Below, piece after piece: positions 19,683-29,423 of a DNA stretch of 64,000 nt. The notes below the pieces were generated by a model, which searched no databases, was not told the origin of the DNA, and saw only the letters and a list, made by a program, of their open reading frames with translations. The stretch lies in assembly GCF_000312485.1 (NCBI RefSeq), contig NZ_HE997643.1, forward strand, positions 329,468 through 393,467, read 5' to 3'. Origin of the DNA: Yersinia massiliensis CCUG 53443. Lineage in GTDB: Bacteria; Pseudomonadota; Gammaproteobacteria; Enterobacterales; Enterobacteriaceae. Made by a program: the position numbers and the translations under genes. Each line of letters begins with the position of its first letter. Within the stretch, counting starts at the first letter, position 1.

Positions 19683-19779
19683 AATCCCACAAACAAAAAA
19701 CCAACCCTAACGGATTGGTTTTCTTGGGGATATTTGGTCGGCATGAGAGGATTTGAACCTCCGACCCCGACACCCCATG
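19683..19779 (-). repeat. Distal attachment-site copy with truncated tRNA-Pro and duplicated terminator
   Basis: On the minus strand this reads CATGGGGTGTCGGGG, the T-arm with GGAGG/CCTCT, the acceptor CATGCCG and CCA, then a terminator hairpin AACCAATCC/GGGTTGGTT. The 5' half of the tRNA is absent, so it cannot make a tRNA. The hairpin also serves as terminator for the lipase gene on the other strand. Confidence 0.75.
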
Positions 19780-19930
19780 CAGTGTCTTCAGATGCCAGAA
19801 GTTGAAGTTATGGAGCCACCGTTAACTGAAATGTAAAATGCGGATTGTATTATCACTAGAATAAAACTGAATGCTAATTGACCTTATGCAATTGGAATTT
19901 ACTACCCACCCCTCTACTTCCTAGCAGTGG

Positions 19931-20020
19931 CTACCTAGCAAACATCTCTGAGACTATGTACCCAGCAACAAAAGCGGCAACTATGAGGACAATAACAACC
20001 ACGGTGCTGTTTATTTTCAT
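19931..20020 (-). CDS. 29-aa single-helix membrane miniprotein
   Basis: A small ORF starting MKINSTVVVIVL and ending SEMFAR. Residues 5-23 are one uninterrupted hydrophobic helix, with a lysine before it and E25/R29 after it. AGAGG stands seven bases before the ATG. It lies 35 bases downstream of a second, similar miniprotein gene on the same strand, and the two share the pattern VV-x-I-x-L-x-VAA in the helix. The function is unknown. Size and hydrophobicity recall type I toxins and small regulatory membrane proteins, but no antisense RNA was identified. Confidence 0.6.
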   Translation of the reverse strand: MKINSTVVVIVLIVAAFVAGYIVSEMFAR

Positions 20021-20055
20021 ATGAACCTCTACGTCTTAGTTGTGGGTTGTCCACC

Positions 20056-20172
20056 TTAGAACATCTCGGCTTCACGCCACCAGTGGACAAACCACTCGGC
20101 TAGCCACCCAATGTAAATAACACTAAAAATAGCTGCGACAGTTAGAATGATGACCACCAAATAAGCCTTCAC
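20056..20172 (-). CDS. 38-aa single-helix membrane miniprotein
   Basis: A small ORF starting with GTG, reading MKAYLVVIILTVAAIFSV, then a WLAEWFVHWWREAEMF tail. Residues 4-24 are a hydrophobic helix; the tail is rich in tryptophan and probably lies along the membrane surface. AAAGGAGGGAG, an unusually strong ribosome-binding site, stands immediately upstream and makes translation likely. It is the first of two similar tandem genes inside the tRNA-Pro element, both probably transcribed from the promoter candidate near 20272. I do not recognise the family. Confidence 0.65.
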   Translation of the reverse strand: MKAYLVVIILTVAAIFSVIYIGWLAEWFVHWWREAEMF

Positions 20173-20271
20173 TCTCCCTCCTTTAGCTATTTATGTGCTA
20201 GCAGTAGGTTAGCGGTGGGTTAGCTGAGTAATCGGGAATACCGATCTCTGAGCCTTTAATATTTCTTAAGT

Positions 20272-20299
20272 ATCATAGATCGAATAAGTTGTAACACAA
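20272..20299 (-). promoter_or_regulatory. Candidate sigma-70 promoter for the miniprotein pair
   Basis: On the minus strand TTGTGT (-35) and TATGAT (-10) are separated by 16 bases. Transcription would begin about 90 bases before the GTG start of the 38-aa ORF. The leader includes a small hairpin ATCGG-TATTC-CCGAT and repeated GCTAAC words. Confidence 0.4.
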
Positions 20300-20357
20300 A
20301 TACTGGGGATATATCAGGGAGGGAGTAGCTGTTAATTAACCGGCTTTGGATAAGATG

Positions 20358-20435
20358 TCAAGCCTGAAACCAATCATCAGTACTTTCCCACGTATCCTGC
20401 AAAATTGCCTGAATTGCATCTTGTCGATTTAGCAT
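20358..20435 (-). CDS. Possible 25-aa ORF or coding remnant in the element
   Basis: The frame reads MLNRQDAIQAILQDTWESTD and a few more residues. The composition is protein-like (amphipathic helix, acidic end), but no ribosome-binding site is seen. It could be the tail of a gene of the original element. I do not recognise it. Confidence 0.25.
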   Translation of the reverse strand: MLNRQDAIQAILQDTWESTDDWFQA

Positions 20436-20486
20436 CTTATGTGTCGGGGTTTTTCCCTTGAGTTTCCCCTAATTTTCCCTACCACT

Positions 20487-20585
20487 AATCCCACAAACAA
20501 GAAAACCAACCCTAACGGATTGGTTTTCTTGAGGATATTTGGTCGGCATGAAAGGATTTGAACCTTCGACCCCCGACACCCCATG
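20487..20585 (-). repeat. Proximal attachment-site copy, including the 3' half of the intact tRNA-Pro and its terminator
   Basis: This direct repeat matches 19683-19779 with few differences, mainly in the T-stem (AAGG/CCTT here, GAGG/CCTC there) and one base in the variable region. The terminator hairpin of the tRNA lies at about 20501-20530. Confidence 0.75.
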
Positions 20586-20616
20586 ACGGTGCGCTACCAA
20601 GCTGCGCTACATGCCG
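20540..20616 (-). tRNA. proL: tRNA-Pro, anticodon GGG
   Basis: The 77 bases, including an encoded CCA, fold as a tRNA. The acceptor stem is CGGCATG/CATGCCG, the D-arm contains GCGCAGCTTGGTAGCGC, the anticodon loop is ATGGGGT with GGG at the anticodon, and the T-loop is TTCAAAT. It matches E. coli proL closely and has the same neighbour (yejM). It reads the CCC/CCU proline codons. Its 3' half is duplicated at 19683-19779, so it has served as an integration site. Confidence 0.95.
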
Positions 20617-20713
20617 ATGCTGCGGTGTTTATACTACATTTTACCGTTGTTATTGCAAGGCTTGGGAAATCAATTGCTTATTTTTTAAACGTGCTAATTG
20701 TTGTTTCTTAGGG

Positions 20714-22507
20714 CTAGTTCGCAATAAATCGTTTTATATCGGTCAGCACTTGCAAGAGTAGTGGGAGCTGAGGCTTTTCATCTTTGATTTCATTGCCTTG
20801 CTCATCGTAGGTACGATATTCACCGTTATTATCAAGAACAATCGTTTGTGTCGGTGTTGTAATAACTAGCACACCATTATCACCCGTCGCTACCCAGTTA
20901 TTATTACGCTGTGCGGCAAACAAGTCTTCCCCTTGCGAATAATCTTCGGATGCGGTTTTGACATGCAATAACCGCTGCATCAAGGTCGTCATGATGTCTT
21001 CATGGTTGGTCAGCTTATTCACTGTTTGCGCAGGTGTACCCGGCCAGTGGATGACGAGTGGCACCTGAAGCTGGTGACGATTGAAACGGCTCCCAGCGCC
21101 CCATGTATTGGTGCCGCTATCATTGAATTCGACACCATGGGCGGCAGTAATAATCACCACGGTTTTATCGAGCTGCCCTTGCTGTTTCAACGTATCCAAA
21201 ATGGTTGCTATCTGTTGATCAACTTCTTTCGCACCAGATTGGTAGTTATGGATAAAGTCTGATGGTAATTCCATTCTCTTGTCAGCGACAGGGTCTTGCG
21301 CTTCAGGCGCACCGTTCAGGTTAATGTACGAGAACCAAGGCGAACCATTTTTCACTGTTGACAACCATTGCTGCCACTGTGCGGTAGTCTCACGATCCGA
21401 TTGCTCTATCGGTGCCGGTAACGTGAAGTCAGCCAAGAGGGCTTGACGGTAAAGAGGGGACTCAAATCCATCGGAGGAGAACAGACCGAACTGATAACCT
21501 TGCCCACTCAATGCAGTAATAAAGGCAGATGGCTCACGGGCTGAGAGAATACCGTCTAAATAAGTCGGCGAGATACCATAAAACAGGCCAAACAAGCCGG
21601 TATCCTGACGATTACCCGAACTGTAGTGGCGATCGAACTGAATGTTTGAACGCCCAAATTCAGCCAGCGCAGGCATGTCTTTTTTCAAGCTACTGGCACG
21701 AATACCATCAACCACAATCAATAGTAGGTTATAACGGCTGCCTTTATCGCTGAAAGTAATTGGACTGAGTGGATACTCAACTGCCAGTGCATCCGGTGTG
21801 CCTTGTTCCGTTAAGCGGCGTTGATACTCTTGTTGATCTAGTAGGCCGTGTTTCTCAAGGAACTTGCGGGCAGTCATCGGATAAGAGAGCGGCAGGTTTG
21901 CCCGCTGCATACTGATAGGGCGATAGAAGTTGGCGTCAGCCCAGATATACATCAAATGCGAAGCAAAGAAGGCCGAAATAAATACCGCAACCAGCGGCTT
22001 GGCGAAACGCTGCCGGTTAAGACTACGGAGTTTTTGCCACGCCCAAGTGCCAAAAAGCATCTCGACCAGAAAAATGACGGGTACCGAGATAAACATCAAT
22101 TGCCAATCGCGCGCCAGCTCGGTTTGGTCTGGGTTAACCACAAGCTCCCATACCACAGCGTTAAGGTGCAAATGGAAACGGGTAAAGACCTCAGTATCTA
22201 TCAAGAGCAGGGTCAAACCTGCAGTCGCAAAGGCGGCAGAAAGAAAACGGAGTAGCCGCTGTGACATCACCACAAAGGTAAGTGGGAAGATCACCAGCAA
22301 ATAGGCGGCAAAAACAATGAAGCTAAAGTGCCCAAGCCAGCTAACAAGGGCATAGATACGGCCAATTAGCGATGAGGGCCAATCGGAGACAAACAAATAG
22401 CGACTACCCAGCACCAGGCTGAACAGGATATTAAACAGGGCGAACCAGTGCCCCCAGCTGATCATCTGGGAGACTTTTTCACGATAGCGCTGACGATTTG
22501 TCACCAT
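20714..22507 (-). CDS. yejM: Inner-membrane LPS homeostasis protein YejM (PbgA/LapC)
   Basis: A 597-aa inner-membrane protein with five N-terminal membrane helices (about residues 15-190, DUF3413) and a periplasmic sulfatase-fold domain (about 250-560). It keeps FHLHLNAVVWELV after the helices and the C terminus ending LLQVLTDIKRFIAN, both as in E. coli YejM. In the sulfatase fold the metal-binding residues are mostly absent, as in the family. E. coli YejM binds LPS at the periplasmic leaflet and restrains LapB/FtsH proteolysis of LpxC. It follows yejL by 27 bases and forms an operon with it. Confidence 0.95.
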   Translation of the reverse strand: MVTNRQRYREKVSQMISWGHWFALFNILFSLVLGSRYLFVSDWPSSLIGRIYALVSWLGHFSFIVFAAYLLVIFPLTFVVMSQRLLRFLSAAFATAGLTLLLIDTEVFTRFHLHLNAVVWELVVNPDQTELARDWQLMFISVPVIFLVEMLFGTWAWQKLRSLNRQRFAKPLVAVFISAFFASHLMYIWADANFYRPISMQRANLPLSYPMTARKFLEKHGLLDQQEYQRRLTEQGTPDALAVEYPLSPITFSDKGSRYNLLLIVVDGIRASSLKKDMPALAEFGRSNIQFDRHYSSGNRQDTGLFGLFYGISPTYLDGILSAREPSAFITALSGQGYQFGLFSSDGFESPLYRQALLADFTLPAPIEQSDRETTAQWQQWLSTVKNGSPWFSYINLNGAPEAQDPVADKRMELPSDFIHNYQSGAKEVDQQIATILDTLKQQGQLDKTVVIITAAHGVEFNDSGTNTWGAGSRFNRHQLQVPLVIHWPGTPAQTVNKLTNHEDIMTTLMQRLLHVKTASEDYSQGEDLFAAQRNNNWVATGDNGVLVITTPTQTIVLDNNGEYRTYDEQGNEIKDEKPQLPLLLQVLTDIKRFIAN

Positions 22508-22534
22508 ATTGAGATTGCAGTCTTGGCCGATAAA

Positions 22535-22762
22535 TTAATGAGCTTTATCTTCACGTACCGAAGCTTGAAGCGCCTCGGCGAAAGAGCGTGCCAATACTTT
22601 GCGTTGCGCTGGGGCAATGCTGGTATTGATCAGATTAGTTACCATATTACCCAACACCATCAAAGAAAGATCGGTCGGGGTACGGTGTTTTTCCAGTACG
22701 CTGACTAATTCAGACAGTAGTTGTTCAACGTGTTCGTCGCTATAACGGGATGATTGTGGCAT
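22535..22762 (-). CDS. yejL: Conserved small protein YejL (UPF0352)
   Basis: A 75-aa cytoplasmic protein of unknown role. The start at [16 protein letters not shown] gives exactly the E. coli length; the frame is open 11 codons further upstream. It keeps [20 protein letters not shown] and the ending REDKAH. It lies upstream of yejM and divergent from yejK, the usual order. Confidence 0.93.
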
Positions 22763-22938
22763 AAAAATTGTACTCAACACCTGACAAAGTCCCACATCTT
22801 ACCGTATAGAGACACGCTTTTCCGCTATTTTATAGCATTAAGAATCATTAGCCGTTAATTGAGGGGCGTCGTCGCTTTTGGTTGCAGCTCTCCGGCATCA
22901 GTGATTGAATACGCCCCTAGCCAAAAGGAGTATTTATC

Positions 22939-23943
22939 ATGAGTCTGGATATTGACCAGATAGCCTTACATCAGCTTATTAAGCGTGATGAGCAAACGCT
23001 TGATGTGGTGTTGCGCGATTCTCTGTTACCCACCAATGCGGTGGTTGAAGAAATGATGGCCGAGCTACACCGGGTTTACAGCGCCAAAAACAAAGCTTAT
23101 GGCTTGTTTAATGAGCACAGTGAATTGGCGGAGGCGCTGAAGCGAAGCCGTAAGGGTGATGAAGACTTTCTCAGCTTTAGCCGTGCGGCAACGGGGCGTT
23201 TACGTGATGAGTTAGCAAAATACCCGTTTGCTGAAGGTGGCGTGGTGCTGTTTTGCCAATACCGCTATTTAGCGACCGAATATTTGCTGATCTCAGTACT
23301 GAGCAGTTGCAATAGTATGCGTGTCAATGAGCAGCTTGATTTGAGCACCACTCATTACCTCGACATTAACCGTGCGGATATTGTGGCGCGTATTGATTTG
23401 ACTGAATGGGAAAATAACCCAGAGTCGACCCGTTATCTCACCTTCTTAAAAGGGCGGATAGGGCGCAAAGTCTCTGACTTCTTTATGGATTTCCTCGCGG
23501 CTGCTGAAGGGTTGGATACCAAAGCGCAAAACCGTGGCTTATTACAAGCGGTAGACGATTATTGCGCGGATGCTGAATTAGGTAAAAATGAGCGTCAGGC
23601 ATACCGTCAGCAAGTCTATAGCTATTGTAATGAACAATTGCAGTCCGGCGAAGAGATTGCTTTGCAGGAACTGGCTCAGGAGCTGCCGAAGTTGGGCGAG
23701 AAAGATTTCCAACAATTCACGGCTGAACAGGGCTATGCATTGGAAGAGAGTTTCCCAGCAGATCGCGGTACTTTGCGTCAGTTGACCAAATTTGCAGGCA
23801 GTGGTGGTGGGTTGAGTATCAATTTTGACGCTTTGTTACTGGGTGAGCGTATTTTCTGGGATGCGGCAACCGATACGCTGACGATTAAAGGCACGCCGCC
23901 AAATCTGCGTGATCAGTTACAACGTAATTCAGGTAACAAGTAA
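22939..23943 (+). CDS. yejK: Nucleoid-associated protein YejK (NdpA)
   Basis: A 334-aa nucleoid-associated protein. It begins [20 protein letters not shown] and carries the family segments [18 protein letters not shown] and [17 protein letters not shown] (split at FMDFL). The length equals E. coli YejK. AAAGGAG precedes the ATG at normal spacing. It is divergent from yejL-yejM and convergent with rplY, with a shared terminator between them. The molecular role is still poorly defined in the family. Confidence 0.95.
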   Translation: MSLDIDQIALHQLIKRDEQTLDVVLRDSLLPTNAVVEEMMAELHRVYSAKNKAYGLFNEHSELAEALKRSRKGDEDFLSFSRAATGRLRDELAKYPFAEGGVVLFCQYRYLATEYLLISVLSSCNSMRVNEQLDLSTTHYLDINRADIVARIDLTEWENNPESTRYLTFLKGRIGRKVSDFFMDFLAAAEGLDTKAQNRGLLQAVDDYCADAELGKNERQAYRQQVYSYCNEQLQSGEEIALQELAQELPKLGEKDFQQFTAEQGYALEESFPADRGTLRQLTKFAGSGGGLSINFDALLLGERIFWDAATDTLTIKGTPPNLRDQLQRNSGNK

Positions 23944-24027
23944 CCGTTTGTCCTGTGGCCCTGCTTAAGCAATACATGACCTAATTCAAGCAATAAGCAT
24001 GTTCCACCGATAAAACGCCCAGCCAAT

Positions 24028-24058
24028 AAAAAACGCCGCATAAGCGGCGTTTTTTATT
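24028..24058. terminator. Bidirectional terminator between yejK and rplY
   Basis: AAAAAACGCCGC, a four-base loop, then GCGGCGTTTTTT form a stem with A and T runs on both sides, so it works for both converging genes. Confidence 0.85.
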
Positions 24059-24090
24059 TCGGCGTCCCGAATATATCGAAAGCGAGGCGA

Positions 24091-24375
24091 TTAAGCGCGA
24101 ACGAAGTCGATATGAGTCAGTTTTGGCTTGAAAGCGTGACGCTGAACAGCCTGAACTTTAACTTTGATTTCTTTACCGTCGACTACCAGAGTCAGAACGG
24201 TATCGTAAAAGCCCGGTTTTGCTTCCATGTTCTTGGTGGTGTCATGGTCAAGAGCAATAGAGATAGCTGCTTCTGTGCCACCGTAAACGATAGCCGGGAA
24301 TTTATTTGCTGCACGCAGGCGGCGGCTCGCACCCTTACCCTGGTCGTTACGTACTTCTGCATTGATAGTGGTCAT
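24091..24375 (-). CDS. rplY: Large-subunit ribosomal protein bL25
   Basis: A 94-aa 5S-rRNA-binding protein. It begins [20 protein letters not shown], has KFPAIVYGG, and ends [14 protein letters not shown], as in the short gammaproteobacterial L25 without the CTC extension. It is monocistronic, and AAGAGAA stands a few bases before the ATG. The position next to radD and yejK is conserved in enterobacteria. Confidence 0.97.
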   Translation of the reverse strand: MTTINAEVRNDQGKGASRRLRAANKFPAIVYGGTEAAISIALDHDTTKNMEAKPGFYDTVLTLVVDGKEIKVKVQAVQRHAFKPKLTHIDFVRA

Positions 24376-24535
24376 GTTTATTTTCTCTTAAGAAATTTAC
24401 CCTGCTACAGGCGACCCAGCAACAGGTTCGATACTCGGCTTTGATTGGGTAAACCCAGAGCAAAGCGGGCGACATTCTAGCGAAAGATCAGCGCGACAGC
24501 AAATGAAACCGCGAAAATCTCAGGCTAAATGCGGC

Positions 24536-26293
24536 TTAGGCGAGGGAATCTGCTCGCCGAAAACGGCCCTGATAATCAAATACCTTTTCTCTGATTTGCC
24601 ACCATTGCCCACGCCGACGGGCGACGACAAAATCGGGATAACGCAATAGGGCTTGTTGGGCGATGATATCCGCTGCCGTCTGCCATTTTAAGGTGACACC
24701 GGGGGCGCGTTGATGTGGGCGTAAGAAGATTTGCTCGAATGCCATACGCTGTGCGGGTGTTGCTAAGCGAAAGCGTTCGCTGGTATGTGTGCCATCTTCG
24801 TCGTAATAAGTGATTTTTAGCCATTCCCCTTTGGCATCATGGCCGCTTTCTAAACTCATCCCACCACATCGTAACACCAGCGCATCTTTTAGTTTCAGTG
24901 CGGCTTTCAGCATATCATCAGGATCAACCAGCACTTCTTGGCACTGATGGCAGCGACGTGCGGCAATATCGTTCTCTGCCCCACAATGCGGGCAAGATTT
25001 AAAGCGGAAGCGATAATCACATTGTGCTCGTGCACCTTGATCATCCTCAAACCAGCCCTGACAGCGGCGGCCATAGTGCTCAATAATTTCACCTGATTCG
25101 GTACATTTTCCCCAGAAAATATTGGCGAAACCGCAATCAGGGCAAAAAACCTGTACCGGCTGGCTATCACCCTGTGGCTTGCTCGTCCCCACTTCTGGCG
25201 TGAAGAGATCGTGTGGATTACCTGCATAATCCAAAATCAGACAATCTTCTTTACCGGGTGATAGCCGCAAGCCACGACCGACGATTTGTTGATACAAACT
25301 GACCGATTCGGTCGGGCGCAGGATGACAATCAGATCAACATGGGGGGCATCAAAACCGGTGGTTAAGACAGCCACATTCACCAAATAATGCAGTTGTTGT
25401 TGCTTAAATGCGCTAATTAAGGCATCCCGCTCAGCAGGGGGCGTGCCCGCGCTCACTAATGCCGCCTTGCCTTTGGGGAGTAATCCGTAGACTTCTTTCG
25501 CGTGTTCAACCGTGGCGGCAAAAATCATCACGCCACGGCGCTGGGCTGCGTACTCCATTATCTGGCTAACAATATGTGGGGTAATTCTTTGTTGCTGTTT
25601 AAGTTCACGATCCAAATCCGCTTCGCGGAAAAGGCCATCGCTGTTGCTTGTGAGACGGCTAAAATCATATTGGACGACGGGCATATCCAGCCGTTCAGGC
25701 GGCACCAGAAAACCGTGTTTGATCATATAACGCAGCGGTAACTCATAGATACAATCGCGGAACAGAGACTGGCTATCACTGCGGGTAATGCCATGGTAGT
25801 GGAATTGGTAAATCCAGCCTTTACCCAATCGATAAGGCGTCGCTGTCAGCCCGAGTAACCGTAGCCGAGGATTGTTAGCGCGTAAATGTTGGATGATTTG
25901 CTGATACTGGCTGTCATCTTCATCACTGATACGGTGACATTCATCGATAATCAGCAGCGAAAACGCGCTATCAAACAGTGGCAGGTTGCGCGCCACAGAT
26001 TGCACGCTGCCAAACACCACTTTGCCTTCACTTTGGCGCTGTTGCAGCCCTGCGGCGAAGATGTCAGCCTCTAAATCATAGGCACAATATTTGGCGTGAT
26101 TTTGCGCCACCAGTTCTTTGACATGCGCCAGCACCAGTACGCGACCACGGGCCAATTTTGCTAATTCAGCAATAACCAAGCTTTTACCCGCTCCAGTAGG
26201 CAAGACAATCAGAGCGGGTTCGGTATGGCGGCGAAAATGAGCCAGTGTGGCATCTACGGCTTCTTGCTGATATGGGCGTAGCGTAAAAGCCAT
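24536..26293 (-). CDS. radD: Superfamily 2 DNA helicase/ATPase RadD (YejH)
   Basis: A 585-aa DNA-repair ATPase. Walker A is PTGAGKS (about residues 31-37), the DEAH-type box is IIDECHR, motif III is GLTATP, and motif VI is [14 protein letters not shown] zinc-finger region follows near residues 375-450 with CPDCGFAN and CPHCGAEND plus CHQC. It begins [18 protein letters not shown]. coli RadD acts with RecA and SSB in recombination and double-strand-break repair. It is divergent from rsuA. Confidence 0.95.
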   Translation of the reverse strand: MAFTLRPYQQEAVDATLAHFRRHTEPALIVLPTGAGKSLVIAELAKLARGRVLVLAHVKELVAQNHAKYCAYDLEADIFAAGLQQRQSEGKVVFGSVQSVARNLPLFDSAFSLLIIDECHRISDEDDSQYQQIIQHLRANNPRLRLLGLTATPYRLGKGWIYQFHYHGITRSDSQSLFRDCIYELPLRYMIKHGFLVPPERLDMPVVQYDFSRLTSNSDGLFREADLDRELKQQQRITPHIVSQIMEYAAQRRGVMIFAATVEHAKEVYGLLPKGKAALVSAGTPPAERDALISAFKQQQLHYLVNVAVLTTGFDAPHVDLIVILRPTESVSLYQQIVGRGLRLSPGKEDCLILDYAGNPHDLFTPEVGTSKPQGDSQPVQVFCPDCGFANIFWGKCTESGEIIEHYGRRCQGWFEDDQGARAQCDYRFRFKSCPHCGAENDIAARRCHQCQEVLVDPDDMLKAALKLKDALVLRCGGMSLESGHDAKGEWLKITYYDEDGTHTSERFRLATPAQRMAFEQIFLRPHQRAPGVTLKWQTAADIIAQQALLRYPDFVVARRRGQWWQIREKVFDYQGRFRRADSLA

Positions 26294-26722
26294 TAAATTG
26301 TCTGCCCAGCTAAGTGATTTATCGCGCTTGTTCTATTCACCATTTGCAACAATTTCCCGCATCGTATTAGTGACATTTTTCTCTCCCCATCGCGAAAAAC
26401 TTTCTATTATTATGCCTACCAGCGATAGCTGATGCGAGAGTCATGAGCTGCTAACGAGGTACAGTACGAGTGCGTGATGCGAAAACAAAGGGATAGCCTT
26501 TCTTAATCATGTACTTTTTGAGTAACTGTTCCTAGGCTGATAGCGCAACCGCCGCTATACTGATGTTTCAGGTTGGTTAGGCAGCAAATGATTTTCCCCT
26601 ATACCACTTTACTGTTTCATTCTTTCATACCGCATTATGAGCACTCTTCCGTTTTTGGTGGGTGTGATGGCGGATATCGTGCATGTCAATGGCACGACAA
26701 TACAACAGGCAAAATAGATTCA
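26294..26722. other. Divergent promoter region radD/rsuA
   Basis: About 430 bases. The rsuA frame stays open for 50 codons upstream of its start, but that stretch has no ribosome-binding site and no homology to RsuA. I see no RNA gene or operator. Confidence 0.4.
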
Positions 26723-27430
26723 ATGCGATTGGACAAGTTTTTATCTCAGCAACTGGGTGTTAGCCGCGCGTTAGTCGCGCGTGAACTGCGGGCCAAACGA
26801 GTCACAATTGATGGCGAAGTGGTCAAAACGGGTGCAATGAAGTTGTTACCTGAGCACGATGTGAGATTCGATGGTAACCCATTACAGCAAACCCTTGGGC
26901 CACGTTACTTTATGCTGAACAAGCCGCAGGGGTATGTGTGTTCGACAGAAGATCCAGATCATCCGACGGTACTCTACTTCCTTGATGAGCCAGTGGCTTA
27001 CAAACTCCATGCTGCTGGGCGATTGGATATCGATACCACCGGATTAGTGCTGATGACGGACGATGGTCAATGGTCACACCGGATTACTTCACCGCGCCAT
27101 CACTGCGAAAAAACCTACTTAGTGACGCTGGAACATCCAGTGGCAGATGATACGGCGCAGAAATTTGCTGACGGCGTGCAACTGCACAACGAAACCTCTT
27201 TGACCAAACCCGCTCAACTCGAGATTATCGAGCCGCAGTTGGTGCGTTTGACCCTTAGCGAGGGACGCTATCATCAGGTAAAACGTATGTTTGGGGCTGT
27301 CGGCAATCGAGTCGTCGCACTGCACCGCGAACGAATTGGCGCGATGAAACTTGATGACGATTTAGCACCTGGAGAGTACCGCCCACTGACGGCAGAAGAG
27401 ATTGCTAGCGTAGGCGCTCCCCATCTGTAA
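26723..27430 (+). CDS. rsuA: 16S rRNA pseudouridine-516 synthase RsuA
   Basis: A 235-aa enzyme that isomerises U516 of 16S rRNA. The start at [15 protein letters not shown] matches the E. coli N terminus. Residues 1-60 form an S4 RNA-binding domain and the catalytic domain follows, with the aspartate in [37 protein letters not shown] is the conserved late motif. The next gene, bcr, follows in the same orientation, as in E. coli. Confidence 0.95.
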   Translation: MRLDKFLSQQLGVSRALVARELRAKRVTIDGEVVKTGAMKLLPEHDVRFDGNPLQQTLGPRYFMLNKPQGYVCSTEDPDHPTVLYFLDEPVAYKLHAAGRLDIDTTGLVLMTDDGQWSHRITSPRHHCEKTYLVTLEHPVADDTAQKFADGVQLHNETSLTKPAQLEIIEPQLVRLTLSEGRYHQVKRMFGAVGNRVVALHRERIGAMKLDDDLAPGEYRPLTAEEIASVGAPHL

Positions 27431-27519
27431 TAGGGATACTGTTGCCACGTGGGTAAGTTGTGCTCGCGTGGCTTACAGTCAAGATCCCTTGCTATCCGTT
27501 ATTAAAGGAGTTGTTAACC

Positions 27520-28746
27520 GTGCTTGCCCCTAATCAAAATGAAGCGCAAAACCGCACATCCCACTTTGGTTTAATCTTTATTCTCGGTTTGTTGTCGATG
27601 TTGATGCCTTTGGCCATCGATATGTATTTGCCGAGTATGCCGATCATTGCGCAAGAATTTGGCGTAGAGAGTGGTGGGGTACAGATGACACTCAGTGCGT
27701 ATGTCCTCGGGTTTGCTATTGGGCAAATGTTTTATGGCCCGATGGCAGATAGCCTAGGACGTAAGCCGGTCATCTTCTGGGGGACGTTAATCTTTGCGCT
27801 TGCAGGTATGGCTTGTGCCATGGCGCAATCGGTTGAACAACTGATTAATATGCGCTTCCTGCACGGCTTATCCGCTGCCGCAGCCAGTGTGGTCATCAAT
27901 GCCTTGATGCGCGATATGTTCACCAAAGACGATTTCTCCCGAATGATGTCTTTTGTGGTGTTGGTGATGACTATCGCCCCGTTGTTGGCCCCGATTATTG
28001 GGGGCGCATTACTGGTGTGGTTTAGTTGGCATGCCATTTTCTGGACCATGGCCGGTGCGGCATTAATCGGCGCGATTCTGGTTGCGCTCTATATCAAAGA
28101 ATCGCTACCTAAAGAGAAACGGCAACGGTTCCATCTGCGCACCACCATCGGCAATTTCGGGACGTTATTCCGCCATAAGCGGGTGCTGTGTTATATGTTG
28201 GCCAGCGGTTTCTCTTTTGCTGGGATGTTCTCATTCCTCAGTGCCGGCCCGTTTGTTTACATTGAGTTAAACGGCGTTTCACCACAGAATTTCGGCTATT
28301 ACTTCGCGCTAAATATTGTCTTTTTATTCTTGATGACACTGATTAATAGCCGCAATGTTCGCCGTTTCGGTGCACTAAAAATGTTCCGATTTGGCATGTT
28401 GGTGCAATTTGTCATGGGGATCTGGTTGCTGGTGGTTTGTGCGACAGGAATGGGATTCTGGGCCTTGGTATTGGGGGTGGCGGCTTACGTCGGTTGTATC
28501 GCAATGATCACTTCGAATGCGATGGCCGTTATTCTGGATGATTTCCCGCACATGGCAGGGACGGCTTCATCTCTGGCGGGGACATTACGCTTTGGTATCG
28601 GTGCTGTGGTGGGAACACTATTGTCGATGGTATCTTCGCACAGTGCCTGGCCGATGGTGGTCTCGATGGCATTTTGTATTGCTATTGCCATGCTGCTTTA
28701 TCTTTATGCCAGCCGCCCACATAAAGTGGCGGTGAAAACGTCATAA
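27520..28746 (+). CDS. bcr: Bicyclomycin-resistance/sulfonamide efflux transporter Bcr (MFS)
   Basis: A 408-aa proton-driven exporter of the DHA1 family with twelve predicted membrane helices. I start at the GTG with AAAGGAG nine bases upstream; the open frame from 27460 adds 20 unlikely residues. Motif A of the family is visible as [18 protein letters not shown], and the first helix contains [15 protein letters not shown]. coli Bcr exports bicyclomycin and cysteine. It is probably co-transcribed with rsuA. Confidence 0.93.
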   Translation: MLAPNQNEAQNRTSHFGLIFILGLLSMLMPLAIDMYLPSMPIIAQEFGVESGGVQMTLSAYVLGFAIGQMFYGPMADSLGRKPVIFWGTLIFALAGMACAMAQSVEQLINMRFLHGLSAAAASVVINALMRDMFTKDDFSRMMSFVVLVMTIAPLLAPIIGGALLVWFSWHAIFWTMAGAALIGAILVALYIKESLPKEKRQRFHLRTTIGNFGTLFRHKRVLCYMLASGFSFAGMFSFLSAGPFVYIELNGVSPQNFGYYFALNIVFLFLMTLINSRNVRRFGALKMFRFGMLVQFVMGIWLLVVCATGMGFWALVLGVAAYVGCIAMITSNAMAVILDDFPHMAGTASSLAGTLRFGIGAVVGTLLSMVSSHSAWPMVVSMAFCIAIAMLLYLYASRPHKVAVKTS

Positions 28747-29423
28747 TCAAGAACACCTAAGGGGAGACGCGACATGTTTCCCTGCTTCAATCCTACCGAT
28801 TAACCCCGCGATCTTCTCACTCATTTTGTTAAAAATAACGCTGATCGCAAGTGATAACCCCCCTGTTTATTGCGCTTAATCAATATTATAAGCATGCGTA
28901 TCATTATTCATTGCATAGTGATGTTTAGACACATATTGTTAACTTTTTAAGCGACAACATAAATAATCCGAAAATAGTTATTGAGGGTTTTTATCAGATA
29001 ACTCTGTCATTCGGCAGGTAACAAGTATTCATTAATTTATATATTTATCAATTAATTAAATATCGGCTATCGCACTAGATAAAGCCTTGATTGTTCCTTA
29101 AATGTAAAATTTTGACAGCGGTTAGGTAACGCGTTAGCAATAAAATGGTTGAGATGATCGTCATAAAGGTATAAATATAACGAAAAATGGGATCTAAATC
29201 CCAAACCTGAAATTTCAACCTTGGCAGAACGGGCTGAGTGAAGATTAAAAATAACGCAAAAATAGCATTGTTATATTTAAGTTTCTAAATTGTTATCAAT
29301 GTTGTGTTTTGATGAGGTTTGAATCAGGCACAATGACAACTTAGCGGCTATAACTTTAGTCAGTGTGAGTCCTTGTAGTGCCTTTTTAAGTTTTAAAATT
29401 TTTATTTTGACTAGGAAAAACAC
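28747..29423. other. Long AT-rich intergenic region bcr-yejG
   Basis: About 680 bases with no supported ORF on either strand. It is AT-rich from about 28880 onwards. A terminator for bcr is not obvious. I saw no repeat, and no promoter or small RNA could be placed with confidence. Confidence 0.35.

Larger units (their letters stand above)
19683..20585. mobile_element. Remnant of an integrated element at the tRNA-Pro(GGG) gene
   Basis: A 97-99-base direct repeat bounds this segment: one copy at 19683-19779, the other at 20487-20585. Each contains the 3' half of tRNA-Pro(GGG) from the anticodon onwards plus its downstream terminator. This is the signature left when an integrase inserts DNA at a tRNA gene. 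No integrase is left; about 800 bases separate the copies. The content is two tandem membrane miniprotein genes (19931-20172), a promoter candidate and a possible 25-codon ORF. The distal copy has T-stem bases like E. coli proL, while the functional copy differs by a compensatory pair, which fits replacement of the 3' end by incoming DNA. Confidence 0.7.

Noticed and set aside
19735..19779. A second tRNA-Pro gene
   Set aside because: Only the 3' half, from the anticodon loop onwards, is present, so it is an attachment-site remnant and not a tRNA gene.
20558..20761. A plus-strand ORF running across the tRNA-Pro gene and the end of yejM
   Set aside because: It is an artefact of reading through a tRNA and the antisense of a conserved gene.
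26573..26722. An N-terminal extension of rsuA by 50 codons
   Set aside because: RsuA begins at MRLDKF in the family, and the upstream stretch has no homology or ribosome-binding site.
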